From UBA5009 sp038043185 (GTDB taxonomy: Bacteria; Bdellovibrionota; Bdellovibrionia; Bdellovibrionales; Bdellovibrionaceae), in contig JBBTCO010000012.1 of the NCBI GenBank assembly GCA_038043185.1, positions 1 through 64,000 of the forward strand: a stretch of 64,000 nucleotides of DNA, given 5' to 3'. Under the pieces are notes generated by a model, which made no database searches, was not told the DNA's origin, and worked only from the letters and a program-made list of their open reading frames with translations. Positions 10,201-18,602 of this stretch are shown here, piece after piece (positions within the stretch are counted from its first letter, which is position 1; every line of letters begins with the position of its first letter). Made by a program: the position numbers and the translations under genes.

Positions 10201-11638
10201 GAGGAGTCAACTTGCCGATCAAAATGATTATATTCGCGCGACCTTCGTCAATAGTCTTTTAGTCGGACCACAATCGAAAATTTTTAGAAATGAGCACCGA
10301 GAAAAGTTAATGGCTTATCTTCTAAGCAAGGTTACTGTGAATAATCGCGTTGTGGCTCGAGACGTAATATCTGCGCTCATAGAAGCGGAAGGAGTGCGAG
10401 CTCCAGTTTTACTTTCTCAACTTTTGGCTTCTAAGACACTTGATGAAACAAAGATGATTCAGATTGCTTTAGGAAATTACCTTGTCCCGGGTATGAAGTT
10501 TGGTCAGTATTTGGCATTTGTGAGTGAATTTAAGGCATTTGAATCGGCCTTTGCTGACTTCCAGGATGCAGCGCCAGTTCCCGGTTACTATGAAATCATG
10601 GTTCATATTTATAAAGAACTGAATGGCAAAGTAGATCTTAACAAAATTAAAGTTTTAGGATTATTGGGCGCAGGTACTGTCAACATGGCCATCGAGTATT
10701 TGGATCTGACCGATAATCAAATAAAGGTGATTAACATTTCGAGAGAAAACATTGCTCAAAGAACCGAGGCTGATTTTGCTCGCTTCAAGGAATTCGTTCG
10801 TTCTTTGGCCACAAAGAGTTCAAAGGGACGTGACTATAATTTTGTGGTGGGTCTAACTGGTTTGATCGAACGAAGTATAAAGCTTGAGTTCGATCGTCAA
10901 GCCGTCTTTCAAAGACAGAAAGAGGCTATTCAAATTTACAACGATCAAAGTTTAGGGGACTGGAAGCTTCAGACAGTCTCAGCTGAGGGTCTTCATGGAA
11001 CTACGATTCTGATGGGAAAAGCTCCTGGTATTACAGCCAAGAAACTTTGGGAAAAAGATCAAAGACTTTACAAAGATTTGTTGTCCCGCTTATATGTTTT
11101 TGAACATAAACGAATATTCCGTTCGCTTCAAGAGGGGCAAATGCGGCTTGCAAATCCTGATCTTCATGATGGCCAAGTGTTAATTGATGAAAAATCTAAA
11201 ACCATAACCGTTATTGACTTTGGACAAGCTCTGCCAATTTCAAACAAACAGGTAGATATGTCTTTAGAGATCGTATCCATTGTATCAGGCGTAAAATCAA
11301 ATTCCGCATCTCTTAGCTTTTTAAACGATTGGATAAAAGCCCAAGGTTCAAACCTGTCTCTTTCTCAGAACGAGCTGCAAAATCTTCTTAATCATGAGGA
11401 CTCAATGGATCGATTTATAAGATTGATTTCGCTGATGAACTTAAAAAAAGCAGAATTACCATTGGAAAGCATCCAGATGGTTCTGCAAATTAACAGGCTT
11501 GTTAAACTAGGAGAGAAAACGGGACGCTATCCAAAACTATCAATTGGGTTCCGACTTGTTGGGCGAGAATTATTTTCTATGTTACTACGTCCACGGACGA
11601 TATTTGCACCTAGTTGTGAGGCTGTTTTTAGGCGTTAA
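7265..11638 (+). CDS. Giant exported protein with M48-type protease motif and UbiB/ABC1-like kinase tail
   Basis: This 1457-residue protein starts with an apparent signal peptide (hydrophobic core LTTLALIFF, ending near ALAA at residue 29). Residues about 150-230 hold a gluzincin signature: HEMKH at 183-187 and EVVAD at 209-213, the pattern of M48 peptidases (HExxH and ExxxD). Roughly residues 240-1100 look mostly helical and have no recognised domain. Residues about 1115-1400 look kinase-like: a glycine loop GLLGAGTVNMA (1132), a catalytic-loop-like NPDLHDGQVLID (Asp1299, with Gln1304 where metal-binding Asn is usual) and VIDFGQA (Asp1318), closest in style to ABC1/UbiB kinases. An exported kinase-like domain is odd. 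Both activities are inferred from motifs. It ends 1 nt from the convergent gene. Confidence 0.8.
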   Translation: MENAEFHFCTKVLTTLALIFFNTTIALAAGKETSKKSASDYINSVDFGDSVTTSPTEPDAKILRRHFESDVGVQLNKPGRKWHPLIQQADSYLKEIINDLNRNNPSQDDFHWIVEIRESGEPIASAELMRLDNGLEKNERVTYKNLKLAHGITDSKPLALIHISTAMLKLVRTRSQLAFIMGHEMKHHAEGHSKSAGSLMELIHSQANEVVADKGALDFMSGKFNLDAGYSAMAELLSYQSKNAITIEEQISQIEESVTSSHHHEGLRLTLLLHSIVQRLDKNPSLRQVSDELLPGFFDEVVKTFPGKMPRSTKRDLARLLKDIKTISSEKIFQKETMDMFATFFSNNNDFWKYKDASPVFSRFLNYLSKQSDGDKSARVAFLFLVSEDGSSARHFFDKIDDQLSSQLSDVLMKLNSDGLSRNKVWTEKLGMPTLARWQSELKDIKNLTILLGQLAEKNRFWHSTVKDIQDVYAQNQKFNIYINLSTEWSVRSALASLAWLETRTEAQLRDQSVIYELPKTIVNIKSPKNNAILSAQFGHDRLEKLIMKLETSCLENYKTAKIASLSARETGDEIIIFGAAWLKFIGLGLDSIKNDQLTFLQQILRADTIRLSQIASENIDLQKTLVDLYSFASASSKFDWKTRIQIFARLAIIGESGRSFSHLFRQDQQFRQRTIEILNNDAIHYLMSIDRLQIFGNVTSAKIAILEELQFHGLLNSYLSSEKGQKSFNLFLKNAEDYVAEQTKSGYTKKSFDGYLPKDRFAKFILVWLSEILKNKPTSQKKFQDLALKAVRVLSTRYILSPEEQDLLTPFVLEKLKGLTGSEKLNMLKLLEVRRSLGRDDLVNQLADGIMGAIKEGRKMNKIWDELSETLDFKVNGQDLALSLRNVVAQKTQAQPQATNSTLSIPESTETERAQNFSGIIRLWSGFASMIQSQPFEAQVEAIEYLLGRSKNVPDFLYKINEKNRIESVNVVEESHKLRSQLADQNDYIRATFVNSLLVGPQSKIFRNEHREKLMAYLLSKVTVNNRVVARDVISALIEAEGVRAPVLLSQLLASKTLDETKMIQIALGNYLVPGMKFGQYLAFVSEFKAFESAFADFQDAAPVPGYYEIMVHIYKELNGKVDLNKIKVLGLLGAGTVNMAIEYLDLTDNQIKVINISRENIAQRTEADFARFKEFVRSLATKSSKGRDYNFVVGLTGLIERSIKLEFDRQAVFQRQKEAIQIYNDQSLGDWKLQTVSAEGLHGTTILMGKAPGITAKKLWEKDQRLYKDLLSRLYVFEHKRIFRSLQEGQMRLANPDLHDGQVLIDEKSKTITVIDFGQALPISNKQVDMSLEIVSIVSGVKSNSASLSFLNDWIKAQGSNLSLSQNELQNLLNHEDSMDRFIRLISLMNLKKAELPLESIQMVLQINRLVKLGEKTGRYPKLSIGFRLVGRELFSMLLRPRTIFAPSCEAVFRR

Positions 11639-11639
11639 A

Positions 11640-12530
11640 CTAAAGCAAATCCGCTTCTCGCGGTTTCACAATAAAACTTTCAAAAGTTTTTTCTGAATTA
11701 GATGCATTTTTTGTCGTTGCCCAAAAGGAAAGTCTATACCGACCGGGCTTGAGTAAGGCCGGAGCCTGCCACTTTGACTCTTTGAAATCTTCGTATTTAT
11801 CCAAGGGAGACCAGGTTTCAGATAAAAAATTCGCATAGCCCAGCTCGCCTTGAATTAAAATACCAGGAGTCTTTTCAAAAACGATTTGCGGTCGTCCTTC
11901 GGGATCTAAAGTTTTGGTGAATTTTGGTTTTTCCAAAGTCGCGGCTTTGACTTGTAAGGTTGCTTGGGACTCAACCTCTTCGGAAGAAACACCATTAGGG
12001 GAAATAGCAGTTATGGAATATTTATAAGTTCCCGAACTTAGTTCCAGATTAAAATTAGGCTTAGTCACTTCTTGTTCCTTCAAGATCGTGCCATTTCCAT
12101 CCTTTAATTTGAATAAATATTTTTTTGCCTGAGGGGAAATAGACCATTTTATTGAGGTTTTTAAAATTAATGTTTTTGGATTGGCATTTAAAATTTTTAT
12201 TTCAGCTTTATCGCCTTCAATTTTCACTTTATTGGGTGGAATCAATAAATCAGCTTCTTTTGACCACGGACTATAGTTGCCAAGTTTAGTTTTAATTCGC
12301 CCTTGAATTTTATAATTATTGACGGGCATTTTTACTTTGAATTGATTACTTTTAGACTTGAGTACTTTTAAAATTTTGCCTTCTTGATTTAAAATTTGAA
12401 TTTCGTATTCAACGGCTTTAGGATCTTCTTCCCATTGAAATTCAACCGAACTTCGTGTTTCAACCGCAAAGAGAAGTTTGGAAAATAAAAATACATTAAA
12501 AAAAATACTGACGGATAATAAAAATTTCAT
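11640..12530 (-). CDS. Exported fibronectin-III-like protein
   Basis: This 296-residue protein has a signal peptide (MKFLLSVSIFFNVFLFSKLL, cleavage near FAVE). The mature part is beta-rich, with two or three repeated sandwich-like modules (VEFQWEEDPKAVEYEIQIL and IKWSISPQAKKYLFKL are equivalent strands; GTYKYSITAISPNG is typical of fibronectin type III ends). Such domains usually mediate binding in the envelope. It is the last gene of a three-gene unit: its ATG overlaps the stop of the upstream gene by 4 nt. No enzyme motif is visible. The specific function is unknown. Confidence 0.75.
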   Translation of the reverse strand: MKFLLSVSIFFNVFLFSKLLFAVETRSSVEFQWEEDPKAVEYEIQILNQEGKILKVLKSKSNQFKVKMPVNNYKIQGRIKTKLGNYSPWSKEADLLIPPNKVKIEGDKAEIKILNANPKTLILKTSIKWSISPQAKKYLFKLKDGNGTILKEQEVTKPNFNLELSSGTYKYSITAISPNGVSSEEVESQATLQVKAATLEKPKFTKTLDPEGRPQIVFEKTPGILIQGELGYANFLSETWSPLDKYEDFKESKWQAPALLKPGRYRLSFWATTKNASNSEKTFESFIVKPREADLL

Positions 12531-13399
12531 TTTTTAATTGAATCAGTTTCGATCATACTTTCTTCTTTTAAACTGTGTTTCACCAACGCTAGTGCCAAAG
12601 ATAAGGCCATCGATTCGGAAATCTTGATTGGACCCTTCCCAAGACTGTAATCGATTGATTTTTGAAAATTTTCCGGAGCTTTCGGACCATAACTTAAAAT
12701 TTGCGAAAGAAGATTCAATGATTCTTCAATAGAAAGCCCAAGTAATTTATGCTGACGAATGTATTTATAAAGTTTTTCAAAGGAAGGAAAAGCCCCATCT
12801 TTATACATGGATGTGTATTTAGTCATTTTCACAACCAATTCGGTGCAAGCTTGGAAAGTCAAAGCCATTTCTTTTTCGCTAGTGCAAAATTTTACAAAGG
12901 ATAAAAAATCTTTGCGAAGAAGATTCGGATCACCAGTGTAATCTTTGGAAAGTTCAAGGCTCAATCGAAACGCCGAGGTAAAATCCAGATTGAGATAATT
13001 TTCCAGAAAGGCTTTCTGAAAGATTTCCCGAAAGTTTTGAGCCTTTGCATCCTCAAGTTGAGAAAAAACCATTGCGACTTCGAAACTTTTTCCTAAATCC
13101 ACTCCGGATTTTTTTAACAGTAAAAATAAAGAAGAAAAACGATCGGCGGCGCCATCACAACCTTTAGAAACAACCAATGCTTTTTCTAAATTTTGAGCCT
13201 CGCTCAGATTGAGTTCACTTTTTTTTATTAAAAACTCGAGTGCTTTCTGGAATTCACCAACACTGTCGCAGGATTTATAAGTTTTATTATCTTTGACAAC
13301 CAGATCAATTTTTTTTGGCTCATAGAGCGCATTGTTCGGAACAGCTGCAGCGATGGAAGCAACTGCGCTGATAATAAAAATATAAAAAAATGATTTCAT
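12527..13399 (-). CDS. Exported helical protein of unknown function
   Basis: I do not recognise this 290-residue protein. It begins with a signal peptide (MKSFFYIFIISAVASIAAAV), and the rest is predicted mainly helical with a few cysteines (SCDSVGE, SKGCDG, KFCTSE, FQACTEL). I chose the ATG at 13397-13399 because it overlaps the stop of the upstream gene as TAATG, a strong sign of coupled translation; a slightly upstream start would add four residues. It is the middle gene of the 14274-11640 unit and probably acts in the same envelope function as its neighbours. Confidence 0.75.
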   Translation of the reverse strand: MKSFFYIFIISAVASIAAAVPNNALYEPKKIDLVVKDNKTYKSCDSVGEFQKALEFLIKKSELNLSEAQNLEKALVVSKGCDGAADRFSSLFLLLKKSGVDLGKSFEVAMVFSQLEDAKAQNFREIFQKAFLENYLNLDFTSAFRLSLELSKDYTGDPNLLRKDFLSFVKFCTSEKEMALTFQACTELVVKMTKYTSMYKDGAFPSFEKLYKYIRQHKLLGLSIEESLNLLSQILSYGPKAPENFQKSIDYSLGKGPIKISESMALSLALALVKHSLKEESMIETDSIKK

Positions 13400-14274
13400 T
13401 AATAATTCCACGTTAACAGCAGACCTGGCGTGTAATTCCCAGAATCACGAAAAAGGGAAGTGGAAACAATCGGTGCATATATTTTTCGTTTGTACTCGAG
13501 ATGTTTCTCGTAATTTTCTATATATCTGTTTTTAAAAATGAATGGCAAAAATGAAGCAAGCGCACCCAGGGCAGGATAAAGATTATTGTCTTTAGTCGAT
13601 CGATCGATCAAGTTAGCGGTGACTCCAAAATTTGTAATAAAAGACATCCACGTCAGGGTGCGAATAAGTTCCGCCGGCTTTTGTAAGGCTTCTTCGGCAA
13701 TTCTTTCCCGAAGCAGATCAGTTCTTTTGTCAGTTCCCTTATACTTTCGAATTTTAGCCAATTCGCTTCCATAAGGTTCAGTGGAAAGAAGGTAATAAGT
13801 CAGACCAATCCATGCAGCGCCAATTCCCACGGCCGCGTTGGCAGCGAAATCGGCATCTTTTCGTTCTTGTTCCGTGGCCTCTTCCTTCAGGCGTCCCTTC
13901 ATCATAAATCCAGTGGCTATTGTTGCTAAACCAGAAAGCTGAAAAGGCCAGAACATCGCTAAACCTAAATCTTTTTCAAGCGGGGACTCCATAGCCAAAC
14001 GATCACTGGCTCGAGGGACAACTTGTAATTCGGGATAGTCGAGTGAAGAGAAAAAATTCGTATCCGAGTTTTTGATGCGATCCAGAGCTTTCGATGATTC
14101 AGATTTACTTGATTCCGGTTTTACGGTTTCGTTCGTTGCACTTTCTTTCACTTTTTGAACCACAGGATGAGCAACCGGGCTTGGGCTTGTCGCTGTTTGT
14201 GCAAATGCACTAAAAAAAGAAAAGTGAAATAGACCAAGCACAAATAAAAAACGTTTTAAAAATGTGATTTTCAT
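13399..14274 (-). CDS. Exported or membrane protein of unknown function
   Basis: This 291-residue protein has an N-terminal signal peptide (FLFVLGLFHFSFFSAFAQ), a Ser/Thr/Glu-rich linker (about residues 27-70), then a more conserved part with hydrophobic segments (LAMFWPFQLSGLATIATGF, AANAAVGIGAAWIGLTYYLL, LGALASFLPFIF) that may be membrane helices or the core of an outer-membrane-associated domain. It leads the three-gene cluster and its stop overlaps the next start. I recognise no family. Confidence 0.75.
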   Translation of the reverse strand: MKITFLKRFLFVLGLFHFSFFSAFAQTATSPSPVAHPVVQKVKESATNETVKPESSKSESSKALDRIKNSDTNFFSSLDYPELQVVPRASDRLAMESPLEKDLGLAMFWPFQLSGLATIATGFMMKGRLKEEATEQERKDADFAANAAVGIGAAWIGLTYYLLSTEPYGSELAKIRKYKGTDKRTDLLRERIAEEALQKPAELIRTLTWMSFITNFGVTANLIDRSTKDNNLYPALGALASFLPFIFKNRYIENYEKHLEYKRKIYAPIVSTSLFRDSGNYTPGLLLTWNY

Positions 14275-14284
14275 GATGACTCTC

Positions 14285-14326
14285 TTTGTTGGCTTGAAGA
14301 TTCAAGAATTAGTTTAATCCAACAAA
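14285..14326. terminator. Nested stem-loop between ubiE and the secreted cluster
   Basis: TTTGTTGG at 14285-14292 pairs with CCAACAAA at 14319-14326, and inside it CTTGAAGATTCAAG (14293-14306) forms a second small hairpin. It lies between the ubiE stop and the next start on the same strand. It lacks a T tract, so it may be a weak terminator or a 5' leader structure. Confidence 0.35.
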
Positions 14327-14347
14327 AAGCATATAGGTAACAAAGAC

Positions 14348-15064
14348 TTACTTCACGCGACCTTTGTAGATATAGGCAATGCCTCCGGTAACTGGAGTGT
14401 AAGTCATTTGATCGAATGTATTGGCTTGTTTCATCAGTTCAATAAAATTTTCTTTACAGGGAAAGCTGGCTGAAGACATTTGTAAGTATTCGTAGGCTTT
14501 CTTTTGTCCAGTAACCCATCCTCCAATAAGAGGTAAAACTTTTTCAGAATAAATTTGATAGACTTTACGTAATCCGGGGATGTCAATCTGTCCAAATTCA
14601 AGAATGAGCACGCTACCACCAGGCTTCACAACGCGAGACATTTCCCTAAGTGCTTTTATGGGATCCTGGACGTTACGAATGCCAAATGAGATGCTTGCAA
14701 TATCAAAACTTTTGTCTGGATATTGAAGCTGAGTCACATCAGCGACCTCGAAATGAATATCTAAGTTTTGAGCTGCGGCTTTTTTGGGAGCAGAAGAAAG
14801 CATTTCGACACAAAAATCAGTGCCAATCACTTCGCCCTTAAGACCAACAATTTTTTTAAACTCAATAGCCAAGTCACCAGTGCCAGTCGCGCAATCCAGA
14901 ATTCGGTCACCTGTTTTTGCTTTGCTCACTTCAACTAATTTTTTTCGCCATAGGCGATGGATGCCTAAGGACAAAATAGAATTGGCTTTATCGTAATTGG
15001 CTGCAACTTGGCTGAACATACGACGAATTTTTTCTGGTTCAGGTGCTAAATTTGTTTGCGACAT
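14348..15064 (-). CDS. ubiE: Demethylmenaquinone methyltransferase
   Basis: UbiE/MenG adds the last methyl group in menaquinone (and ubiquinone) synthesis using S-adenosylmethionine. The 238 residues carry the SAM-binding motif LDCATGTGD (56-64), GIRNVQDPIKALREMSRVVKPGG and LEFGQ, all typical of UbiE. A menaquinone role fits, because menF, menD and menH are on the other strand 900 bp away and no ubiquinone-specific gene is seen here. It starts 3 nt after the stop of the DAHP synthase gene, so the two are probably one operon. Confidence 0.93.
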   Translation of the reverse strand: MSQTNLAPEPEKIRRMFSQVAANYDKANSILSLGIHRLWRKKLVEVSKAKTGDRILDCATGTGDLAIEFKKIVGLKGEVIGTDFCVEMLSSAPKKAAAQNLDIHFEVADVTQLQYPDKSFDIASISFGIRNVQDPIKALREMSRVVKPGGSVLILEFGQIDIPGLRKVYQIYSEKVLPLIGGWVTGQKKAYEYLQMSSASFPCKENFIELMKQANTFDQMTYTPVTGGIAYIYKGRVK

Positions 15065-15067
15065 AAT

Positions 15068-15907
15068 TTATAGACTCATTTCAGGTGGACGTGAACTTTT
15101 CAAAGGCCGATCTAAAGCCGAAAGAATGCGATTTAATTTTTTCATCATAAGTGAAAAGTCACTCAGTGTAAGTGCTTGTTGCCCATCTGAAAGAGCTTCT
15201 TCAGGTTGGGGGTGAACTTCGACAATAATTCCATCAGCACCCGCCGCCGCTGCGGCGAAAGCCATGTCAGGAACTAATTCTCGAATTCCAACGGCATGTG
15301 AAGGATCAACAATCACCGGAAATGAGGTGTTTCTTTTTATATAGGCCACAGCATTTAAATCCAGAGTATTTCGTGTTGCCGTTTCAAAAGTTCGAATTCC
15401 TCTTTCACACAAAACAACCTGGGAATTTCCCCCGTTGGTAATGTATTCAGCAGCTTTGACCCACTCTTCAATAAGAGCCGCAAAGCCACGCTTTAAAAGA
15501 ATCGGCTTGTTCACTTTGCCAAGCTCTTTGAGTAAAGAATAATTGTGCATATTTCGAGAACCAACTTGGTACATATCGACAACGTCATGAAGGTCTTCAA
15601 TTTGACGAACGTCGGTAACTTCCGAAACAAGCCCTAAACCGGTTTTCTTACACACATCACGAATAAACTTGAAGGAATCTGAACCAAGTCCTTGAAAAGT
15701 GGACGCGGAAGTTCGTAATTTCCAAATGCCCCCGCGAAGCAGGGAGGCGCCATTGGCTTTAACGCCTTCCGCTGTCACCAGAAACTGTTCGTGGCTTTCA
15801 ATCGAGCAGGGACCGGCAATCACGGTGAAGTTGGCGCCGCCGATTTCGACTCCATTAATATTGACGATTTGGGTTGATGATCTTGTTTTCTTGCTCGAGA
15901 TCTTCAT
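15068..15907 (-). CDS. aroF: DAHP synthase, type I-beta
   Basis: This enzyme condenses PEP and erythrose 4-phosphate to DAHP, the entry to the shikimate pathway. The 279-residue protein has IAGPCSIES, GGIWKLRTS, SRNMHNYSLL, LLKRGF, CERGIRTFE, DPSHAVGIR and IIVEVHPQPEEALSDGQQ, diagnostic of the class that includes the Bacillus and Thermotoga enzymes. KDO-8-phosphate synthase is related but lacks this set. There is no N-terminal ACT/ferredoxin-like or chorismate-mutase-like domain, so allosteric control of the usual fused kind is not evident. It is divergent from menF, with 41 nt between the starts. Confidence 0.93.
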   Translation of the reverse strand: MKISSKKTRSSTQIVNINGVEIGGANFTVIAGPCSIESHEQFLVTAEGVKANGASLLRGGIWKLRTSASTFQGLGSDSFKFIRDVCKKTGLGLVSEVTDVRQIEDLHDVVDMYQVGSRNMHNYSLLKELGKVNKPILLKRGFAALIEEWVKAAEYITNGGNSQVVLCERGIRTFETATRNTLDLNAVAYIKRNTSFPVIVDPSHAVGIRELVPDMAFAAAAAGADGIIVEVHPQPEEALSDGQQALTLSDFSLMMKKLNRILSALDRPLKSSRPPEMSL

Positions 15908-15948
15908 ACGAATTAGTATTCTCGCCTTTAGTTCAAAGAGGGTGATAG

Positions 15949-17028
15949 ATGAGCAAACAACCTAACATAAGCACGGACATGTGGGCAAAGATTTTGCGTG
16001 CAGGCGCTTTTCTTCGCTGGCAGGGGAAATGGTGGTTTTATCAGTTGCCAATGTCTGCGGAATCTCGCGAAAAAACGTATAAATATTATATACTTAAGCC
16101 TGATTTCTTTGATCTAAATAAGGGTTTTTTAAAAGTGGAATCCATATTTGGCCCACTCAGCACTGATGAATTAAAAACGAGTTTATTAAGTTATTTTCAA
16201 TCCCAAAAGGAAAATTTTCCAACTTTTTTTTGGCACGAGCATTCAAACCGTGACTTTAACTCATGTTTTCAAAGCATTCACCAAAAAATCATGGACGGAA
16301 TAATAAACAAAGCTGTGCCGATGAGCTTTCTTGAGGGAAAAGGAAAAGTTGAATCCTTAACGAGAGCGCAATTGATCCTACGTCTGTTAGAAGCACCGGA
16401 AACGTTGATACCTTATGGTGTTTGGGACGAAGACCAAGGTTTTTTAGGTGCTACTCCAGAAATTTTATTCGAAAGAAAAGAAGATCAGTTTCAAACCATG
16501 GCTTTAGCGGGAACAGCAGTTCAGGATTTTTCTGGCTCGCAGGATTTTTTAACTGACTCGAAGGAAAATCAAGAACATCAATTTGTTGTTCAAGATATTT
16601 TGAAGCAACTCAAAGATTATGTGACCTTAATTCCTGAAAAAACTCGAATTCTGGAATTACCACATCTAAGACATTTGTTGACTCCGATGGGGTGTCGAAT
16701 CAAAAAAAAATTTCCTTTGGACGATCTTGAGTTGATTAAAATAATGCACCCCACAGCGGCCTTGGGTGTTTTTCCACGAAATGCAGGCTTGGTTTGGCTG
16801 AAAGAATTGCCTGGCCAAGGACAGAGAGGGTCTTTTGGCGCACCTGTTTCCTTCCCGCTATCAGAAAATCACGTTGTTGTTGTTGTTGGATTGCGTAGGC
16901 TCGAGTGGAATCAAGAAAATATTCGGATTGGAGCTGGTTGTGGACTTGTCTCTGAAAGTATTTTCGAGAGAGAATGGGACGAAGTGAATCGAAAGATTGA
17001 TTCCGTTCGAAAACTATTAGGAATTTAA
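15949..17028 (+). CDS. menF: Isochorismate synthase
   Basis: MenF converts chorismate to isochorismate, the first committed menaquinone step. The 359 residues show the chorismate-binding core: ELPHLRHLLTPM, IMHPTAALGVFPRNA, PGQGQRGSFGAPV and a terminal IRIGAGCGLVSESIFEREW. Anthranilate and salicylate synthases share this fold. The adjacent menD and menH make isochorismate synthase by far the best call. ATG 15949 has an AGGGTGAT ribosome binding site. A run of five GTT codons (around 16870) encodes a valine stretch. Confidence 0.93.
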   Translation: MSKQPNISTDMWAKILRAGAFLRWQGKWWFYQLPMSAESREKTYKYYILKPDFFDLNKGFLKVESIFGPLSTDELKTSLLSYFQSQKENFPTFFWHEHSNRDFNSCFQSIHQKIMDGIINKAVPMSFLEGKGKVESLTRAQLILRLLEAPETLIPYGVWDEDQGFLGATPEILFERKEDQFQTMALAGTAVQDFSGSQDFLTDSKENQEHQFVVQDILKQLKDYVTLIPEKTRILELPHLRHLLTPMGCRIKKKFPLDDLELIKIMHPTAALGVFPRNAGLVWLKELPGQGQRGSFGAPVSFPLSENHVVVVVGLRRLEWNQENIRIGAGCGLVSESIFEREWDEVNRKIDSVRKLLGI

Positions 17029-17030
17029 TT

Positions 17031-18602
17031 ATGACCAACATGCAGTTAGCAGAAGAAGTCGTCCGGGAACTCGTCAGCGTTGGCGTGAAAGAATTTTGTC
17101 TTTGTGCCGGAGCAAGAAATAGTCCCTTGATCCATTTTTTTGATAAAAATCCTCATCTTAAAGCCTATCATTTTTTTGAAGAAAGGTCGGCTTCATTTTT
17201 TGCCTTGGGAAAAATTGCTCAATCTCGTCGTCCGGTAGCGATCATCACAACTTCAGGAACTGCCGCCGCTGAACTTTTACCGGCCACCGTTGAAGCAACT
17301 TACTCTTCTTTGCCATTGATTTTAATAACTGCAGACCGACCGAAATCCTATCGTGGAAGTGGAGCTCCCCAAACCATCGAGCAAGTGGGTTTATTTTCTT
17401 ATTATATCGAAGCTTGTTTTGATTTGGACGAAGAAAATACTCACATCTCTTTGAAAGGCTTAAGCTGGCGAAAACCAGTACATATCAATATGTGTTTCAA
17501 AGAGCCTTTACTTGATGGCGAGCCAACGATCGTACAAATTCCTGAAAAAGAACAAAGAATTAAATTTCCTGAATCTTTTCCATTGAGCATGGTTGATGAT
17601 ATTCAAAATTTTTTGGAAAAAAATCGACCTGTCGTGTTGGTCAGCACATTGCCTGAAAAAACAAAAAAATCCGTATTGGAATTCTTAAAAAATTTAAAAG
17701 CTCCGATATATGCGGAAGCTATTTCTGGCTTTCGTGGCCATCCTGAATTGCAAGAGGATCTCATTTTATCGGGTGAAAAAATGGTCGCTCGCCTTTTAGA
17801 TCAAGGACATTGTGATGCAGTCATGCGTTTGGGTGGAACTCCAACATTACGACTTTGGAGGGATCTAGAAACACATCGTGTAGAAACTCCAGTTTTATCG
17901 ATTGGCTACAATCATTTTACGGGCCTCAGCCGAGAAATTTTACATTTTTCCGATCTTATTGATTTGTCACGGATTCAAGTTAAAACGCAAAAACCCCTGA
18001 CGAAGGAAGTGAAAACAAAAGACTTGGAACTTTCCACTAAAATGAATGAACTTTTTATACGTTACCCCCGTTCTGAGCCGGCTTTGATTAATGCACTTTC
18101 GAAAAAAATTGGGTCCGACTTAGTTTATTTGGGAAATAGTTTGCCGGTGCGCGAATGGGATTTGGCCGCCGATCCAAAGTGCAGGCCAGTGAACTTAGCT
18201 GCAAATCGAGGAGCCAATGGAATCGATGGACAAGTTTCTACTTTTTTAGGCTGGGCCTTAGACGGAAAAGAATCCTGGTGCGTGATCGGAGATTTAACAG
18301 CCTTATATGATTTATCGTCTTTATGGATAGCAAATCAGCTGGCGCCCTCAAAGTTAAGAATAGTTGTTATCAACAATAAAGGTGGAATGATTTTCAAACG
18401 CATTTTCAATAAAGAAATTTATTTAAATCGCCATCAGATTCAATTTCAAAATTGGGCAAAAATGTGGGGCTGGGATTATCAGTCATGGGAAGAAGTGCCT
18501 GGGGAAATAAAGCTCAGTGATCGGCAAGTTATTGAAATTTTGCCATCTGACGAGCAAACCGAAATGTTTTGGAATGAATGGGAAGTTTGTTGGAAAAACT
18601 GA
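17031..18602 (+). CDS. menD: SEPHCHC synthase
   Basis: MenD is a thiamine-diphosphate enzyme that joins 2-oxoglutarate and isochorismate to make SEPHCHC. The 523 residues include the N-terminal GARNSPLIHFF, ERSASFFALG, TTSGTAAAELLPATVEA and ITADRPKSYRGSGAPQTI, and the C-terminal NRGANGIDGQVSTFLGWAL near the cofactor site. It is shorter than the E. coli protein (about 556). It starts 2 nt after the menF stop and overlaps menH by 25 nt. Confidence 0.95.
   Translation: MTNMQLAEEVVRELVSVGVKEFCLCAGARNSPLIHFFDKNPHLKAYHFFEERSASFFALGKIAQSRRPVAIITTSGTAAAELLPATVEATYSSLPLILITADRPKSYRGSGAPQTIEQVGLFSYYIEACFDLDEENTHISLKGLSWRKPVHINMCFKEPLLDGEPTIVQIPEKEQRIKFPESFPLSMVDDIQNFLEKNRPVVLVSTLPEKTKKSVLEFLKNLKAPIYAEAISGFRGHPELQEDLILSGEKMVARLLDQGHCDAVMRLGGTPTLRLWRDLETHRVETPVLSIGYNHFTGLSREILHFSDLIDLSRIQVKTQKPLTKEVKTKDLELSTKMNELFIRYPRSEPALINALSKKIGSDLVYLGNSLPVREWDLAADPKCRPVNLAANRGANGIDGQVSTFLGWALDGKESWCVIGDLTALYDLSSLWIANQLAPSKLRIVVINNKGGMIFKRIFNKEIYLNRHQIQFQNWAKMWGWDYQSWEEVPGEIKLSDRQVIEILPSDEQTEMFWNEWEVCWKN

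Noticed and set aside
16870..16886. GTT microsatellite in menF
   Set aside because: It encodes a conserved-looking valine-rich strand and is too short to call a repeat.
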